Origin: Candidatus Berkelbacteria bacterium
GTDB taxonomy: Bacteria > Patescibacteriota > UBA1384 > 2-12-FULL-50-11
Direction: 5' to 3'
Length of the DNA stretch: 16,937 nt
Assembly (NCBI GenBank): GCA_024654065.1
Contig: JANLIQ010000011.1
Span: forward strand, 1 to 16,937
Below are positions 14,600 to 16,937 of the stretch, piece by piece; within the stretch, counting starts at the first letter, position 1; each line of letters starts with the position of its first letter. The position numbers were made by a program, and so were the translations under genes. The notes under the pieces are model-generated. The model saw nothing but the letters and a program-made list of their open reading frames with translations. It searched no databases and had not been told where the DNA came from.

Positions 14600-15487
14600 T
14601 TAGCCAAAGTGGGTAACGGGTGTAATCGGCAGGTCCCGATCTTCGGGATTACGACTAACCACAATACAGTCGTATTGGCGTTGCCAAACTCGGAGGGCTT
14701 GGTGTCTAGCTACTATATCCGCTCCACCAACAACAATTGCTTTTTCTAAATCTGCTTCGGCAAACTTGGGTGGTAGCAGAGTCTCCAACTCCTTTGCGTT
14801 CAGATTGAAATGCGGCTTGTCCGGGAATACTTGAGCGTACAGATGTGATGCTACGCCAACTGGTAGAACAGTGAGAAACCGAATCGGTTTATGTTTGGTT
14901 TGGTTGAGTACCGCAACAATGTCCTGGTCTATTACCGGCTCCAGAACAACAAGACCTTCAATCTTATACTTGGATTTTTTTGGTCTGTCGCCGTGAACGA
15001 AAGAAGTAGCAATAACGAGAGCTAGGTAGCCGTTTTCGGCTGACTTTTGGGATAGGGTCCGGTATTTAGTTATTTTCTCGTCTTCAAGAAATTCTTCGAT
15101 CTGATCTAACGGACCTATTAGAAATGATTGCTTCTTACTGCCGATTTCTAATACAAACTGTTCCGAGAGAGCTCCAAATGATTGATGTTCTACCAACGTC
15201 CCCGTACTACTTTTTGACTTTAAGGAGACCGAACTATTGGCCGAGACAATAATCTTCTCTAGTAACGAACCCTTAGAAAGATTGCTTGTTGCCAATAGCT
15301 TAAACGTTTGTTTAAGAGTTTGGTTATCTGGTTCGAAGCGAGCTACATGCCAGCCACTGACTAAAAAATTAGTCGGCTCGATTATATAAAGCGTGTGTTT
15401 CCGACCATGCTTAATCACTTGGAGAGTCAACAAAATCAAAACCACCAGCAACGCTACCGGCACGAGCCAGAAAACAATTACCTCCAT
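14600..15487 (-). CDS. single-pass membrane protein resembling a degenerate P-type ATPase N/P domain
   Basis: A 295-residue protein with one N-terminal TM helix (about 4-24) and a cytoplasmic part. I see P-type ATPase landmarks in the right order but with the catalytic residues replaced. LYIIEPTNFLVSG (33-45) sits where IIFDKTGTLTxG would be, so the phosphorylated Asp is lost. LIGPLDQIEEF (123-133) stands for the N-domain KGAPExI motif, and GLVVLEPVIDQDI (178-190) for GLxxLxDPxR. FLTVLPV (204-210) replaces the MITGD motif. IVARHQALRVWQRQ (257-270) to SRNPEDRDLPI (278-288) replaces the hinge and GDGxND motifs. No A domain or transport helices are present. Ion transport is therefore not expected, and the role is unknown. 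ATG at 15487 is chosen since the TM helix follows directly; an upstream TTG at 15526 lies in the terminator of the preceding gene. Confidence 0.75.
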   Translation of the reverse strand: MEVIVFWLVPVALLVVLILLTLQVIKHGRKHTLYIIEPTNFLVSGWHVARFEPDNQTLKQTFKLLATSNLSKGSLLEKIIVSANSSVSLKSKSSTGTLVEHQSFGALSEQFVLEIGSKKQSFLIGPLDQIEEFLEDEKITKYRTLSQKSAENGYLALVIATSFVHGDRPKKSKYKIEGLVVLEPVIDQDIVAVLNQTKHKPIRFLTVLPVGVASHLYAQVFPDKPHFNLNAKELETLLPPKFAEADLEKAIVVGGADIVARHQALRVWQRQYDCIVVSRNPEDRDLPITPVTHFG

Positions 15488-15493
15488 GCGTTC

Positions 15494-15499
15494 AGTATA
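15494..15499 (-). promoter_or_regulatory. -10 box for the membrane protein - hisS - ileS operon
   Basis: TATACT on the minus strand ends six bases before the ATG at 15487, so the transcript would start at or next to the start codon. It lies just downstream of the terminator of the sigma factor gene, which makes a separate promoter here sensible. No clear -35 hexamer is seen at the usual distance. Confidence 0.35.
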
Positions 15500-15510
15500 T
15501 CCTGCCGAGC

Positions 15511-15545
15511 AAAGAAAAACTGCCAAGACTTCCGCCTTGACAGTT
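15511..15545 (-). terminator. intrinsic terminator of the sigma factor gene
   Basis: On the minus strand AACTGTCAAG (15545-15536) pairs with CTTGGCAGTT (15527-15518) over 10 bp with one G-T pair and an 8-base loop. A T-rich tract TTTTTCTTT (15519-15511) follows, its first T overlapping the stem. The stem begins at the stop codon of the sigma factor gene. Confidence 0.85.
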
Positions 15546-16395
15546 AGGTGGGTGTGATACCCAGTTTATTTGCTTGCTTGAGCATTCGTTTGAGACTAGC
15601 AGAAAGTATCTGACGAGCTCTTTCTGGTGATAATCCAATCTGCTTACTGACACTACTGAGCGTTGAACTATCGACTAAGTAGCATTGAGTTATTACTAAT
15701 CGCTGGATTGGGGTTAAACAAGGAAGAAGGGAACCGATAATCTGCCGATTAATCATGGTATCAAAGGCAGTTTCGGCTTTTTTGTCAGGTACAACTTCAC
15801 CTCTCGGTGCAGTACCACTCCCGTTCTCAAAGATGATTTCCTCATCAAGTGAGACTGCTCTGCCATGTCTTTTCAATAGCACGAGGATGATCGCTGCTCT
15901 CGATTCAGTCATTTTCACCCTCTTTCCCCTCACTCTCCTCATCATTTGCGGATGATTGATGATTGATTCAACAGAAAGCTCGACTTTTTCATTGTCAATC
16001 ACCTTGACCATTTTGTTGTAGTCAGCCAACAAATGAGCTGGCAAGTTGAACCCACAGACGGTCAAGCTACTTCCTGTCTCACGGCAGATCGTTTGCTTGA
16101 TCCAGTTCACTGCAAACGTCGAGAATTTACATTTCCTCTCTATCCTGAAGCGATCGATGGCCTTATTGAGACCAATCATTCCCCACTGAAACTTGTCGAC
16201 GAATTCTTCTTTCGGATATGTCGACTTGGCTACTCTAACTACCAACTTGATATTGTGAAGAAAGATCTTTTCCCGAGCTGATTGGGCATCGGGACCACCA
16301 CTTTGAAACTGTTGAAACAGGGCGATCTCCTGCTCTCGCGTCAAGACAGGCAAGTTGAATGAGGCCTTAAGGACCTCGAGTGAATTTGAATTCAT
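15544..16395 (-). CDS. sigma-70 family RNA polymerase sigma factor
   Basis: A 283-residue sigma factor. Region 1.2 begins LTREQEIALFQQFQSGG (18-34). Region 2.1 is AREKIFLHNIKLVVRVA (40-56), and regions 2.2-2.4 run FQWGMIGLNKAIDRF (69-83) to FSTFAVNWIKQTICRE (91-106), the -10 recognition helix. Region 4 (about 218-275) holds the LTPIQRLVI segment and the helix-turn-helix LSSVSKQIGLSPERARQIL (246-264) for -35 contact. Between them is a variable linker (about 110-215) that is weakly region 3-like. It is shorter than RpoD and has no region 1.1, so an alternative (group 2 or 3) factor is more likely than the housekeeping one. ATG at 16395 is preceded by AGGAGG eight bases upstream. It ends in its own terminator. 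Confidence 0.92.
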   Translation of the reverse strand: MNSNSLEVLKASFNLPVLTREQEIALFQQFQSGGPDAQSAREKIFLHNIKLVVRVAKSTYPKEEFVDKFQWGMIGLNKAIDRFRIERKCKFSTFAVNWIKQTICRETGSSLTVCGFNLPAHLLADYNKMVKVIDNEKVELSVESIINHPQMMRRVRGKRVKMTESRAAIILVLLKRHGRAVSLDEEIIFENGSGTAPRGEVVPDKKAETAFDTMINRQIIGSLLPCLTPIQRLVITQCYLVDSSTLSSVSKQIGLSPERARQILSASLKRMLKQANKLGITPT

Positions 16396-16403
16396 AACAA
16401 GGT

Positions 16404-16409
16404 CCTCCT
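16404..16409 (-). promoter_or_regulatory. strong ribosome binding site of the sigma factor gene
   Basis: AGGAGG on the minus strand lies eight bases before the ATG at 16395 and fixes the start. It is the strongest Shine-Dalgarno among the minus-strand genes here, most of which have weak or no such site. Confidence 0.7.
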
Positions 16410-16525
16410 AATTGAAATGTGCGTAAGATGCCGTATCACCCCTCGACTCCTTTTTGGTCGCTCAGGGTAATTCGGGTCTCCTCGTCCCTTCAGTTTACAC
16501 TGAGGGGGCGAAGCGACTCGAAGTG

Positions 16526-16599
16526 CGGTCCCAACCGGAGTCGAACCGGTGATTTCCTGGATGAGAACCAGGCGTCCTAGGCCACTAGACGATGGGACC
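16526..16599 (-). tRNA. tRNA-Glu (anticodon CTC)
   Basis: A 74-base cloverleaf. The 7-bp acceptor GGTCCCA pairs with TGGGACC, followed by discriminator G. The anticodon stem CCTGG/CCAGG carries loop TTCTCAT, giving anticodon CTC. The T arm is CCGG-TTCGACT-CCGG. The GGTCCCATCGTCTAG 5' end is typical of bacterial tRNA-Glu. The 3' CCA is not encoded (CAC follows), so a CCA-adding enzyme is needed. It lies between the receiver gene and the sigma factor gene. Confidence 0.96.
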
Positions 16600-16639
16600 A
16601 AAGTAAACTTGCTCTGATAGTTTAGCCCAAAAAGTGACT

Positions 16640-16937
16640 TTAGTCGACTAGCTCTCGCGCTTTGGCAACTAATTCTTTAGGAGTAATCTCGGTTTTGAGG
16701 TAGTACCCCTGAACACGACCTTCGGCTTGGGCTTTGTACTCCAGATTGGGCAGGGCGGTAAGAATAATAATTGGGATGTGTTTGGTTTCTGGTAAGGATC
16801 GGAAAACTTTCAGCGCTCCAAGACCGCCTTGTTTAGGGAGCATCAAGTCAAGCAAGATAATGTCCGGTACATGTAAGAGGGCGACGTCTATTGCTGCTAG
16901 ACCATCACTTGCTTCAAAAATCTCGAAATTATTATGA
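16640..16937 (-). CDS. response regulator receiver domain, N-terminal part cut by the window edge
   Basis: The last 98 codons of a CheY-like receiver domain are visible; the start lies beyond the right edge. The frame reads through 16936 without a stop. The phospho-acceptor Asp is in IILLDLMLPKQGG, the conserved Thr in IIILTALPN, and the Lys in YYLKTEIT. The domain ends at the stop codon with no output domain after it, so this is a stand-alone receiver or one with an N-terminal partner domain outside the window. It may serve a histidine kinase encoded elsewhere; the kinase at 65-2359 is too distant to infer pairing. The tRNA-Glu gene follows 40 bases downstream. Confidence 0.9.
   Translation of the reverse strand, partial: HNNFEIFEASDGLAAIDVALLHVPDIILLDLMLPKQGGLGALKVFRSLPETKHIPIIILTALPNLEYKAQAEGRVQGYYLKTEITPKELVAKARELVD

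Noticed and set aside
16396..16525. GTCGCT / AGCGAC long-range pairing between tRNA and sigma factor gene
   Set aside because: The pairing is only six bases, spans about 60 bases and has no T run on the minus strand, so I do not call a terminator or RNA element there.
16392..16601. 69-residue open frame on the minus strand covering the tRNA
   Set aside because: It reads through tRNA-Glu and gives the familiar false peptide with SSSGLGRLV and GSTPVGT. The tRNA explains the sequence.
1..16937. CRISPR array, insertion sequence or transposase
   Set aside because: No evenly spaced direct repeats, no terminal inverted repeats around a transposase-like frame, and no cas-like protein were seen.

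Overview
The window looks like chromosomal DNA from a small-genome bacterium, most likely a Candidate Phyla Radiation (Patescibacteria) member. This is an inference. It rests on the type-2 (eukaryote-like) IleRS with a HYGT active-site motif, compact overlapping genes, a tRNA without encoded CCA, several genes whose -10 box sits only 6-9 bases from the start codon, and tandem DUF6922/AbiEii-type gene pairs. UGA is used as a normal stop, which argues against the recoded Gracilibacteria/SR1 lineages.

Left block (1-4383, minus strand): a PlsC-type acyltransferase, a PLP-dependent alpha-oxoamine synthase and a large multi-pass membrane histidine kinase lie head to tail with short gaps (57 and 20 bases) and are probably one operon. 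An 11-bp hairpin sits directly before the ribosome binding site of the alpha-oxoamine synthase. A hairpin and a possible start of a further gene lie at the left edge.

Defence/TA-like block (4495-6379, minus strand): two consecutive, diverged copies of the same two-gene module, a small DUF6922-like protein followed by an overlapping AbiEii-type nucleotidyltransferase. Each has a -10 box close to its start codon and an inverted repeat over the promoter or start. A pRiA4b ORF-3-like gene diverges from the second copy.

Secreted block (7103-10150, plus strand): a Sec-exported protein of unknown function with a clear promoter, ribosome binding site and terminator, then a lipoprotein with an alpha/beta-hydrolase (lipase-like) domain. 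The lipoprotein gene has a roughly 180-base leader full of hairpins, two of them mutually exclusive. Spot counts suggest this block is richer in G+C than its neighbours. It ends in a 619-base gap (9893-10511) holding a chain of at least seven hairpins and a field of degenerate AAGTC/GACTT repeats.

Right block (10512-16937, minus strand): ileS and hisS overlap by 8 bases. Upstream of them is a single-pass membrane protein that I read as a degenerate P-type ATPase N/P-domain protein with its catalytic motifs replaced. These three probably form an operon. Further upstream are a sigma-70 family factor with its own terminator, tRNA-Glu(CTC), and the C-terminal part of a response-regulator receiver domain cut by the window edge. 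The candidates I find most worth a second look are the pseudo-P-type ATPase, the duplicated DUF6922/nucleotidyltransferase module with its operator-like repeats, and the structured leader of the lipoprotein gene.
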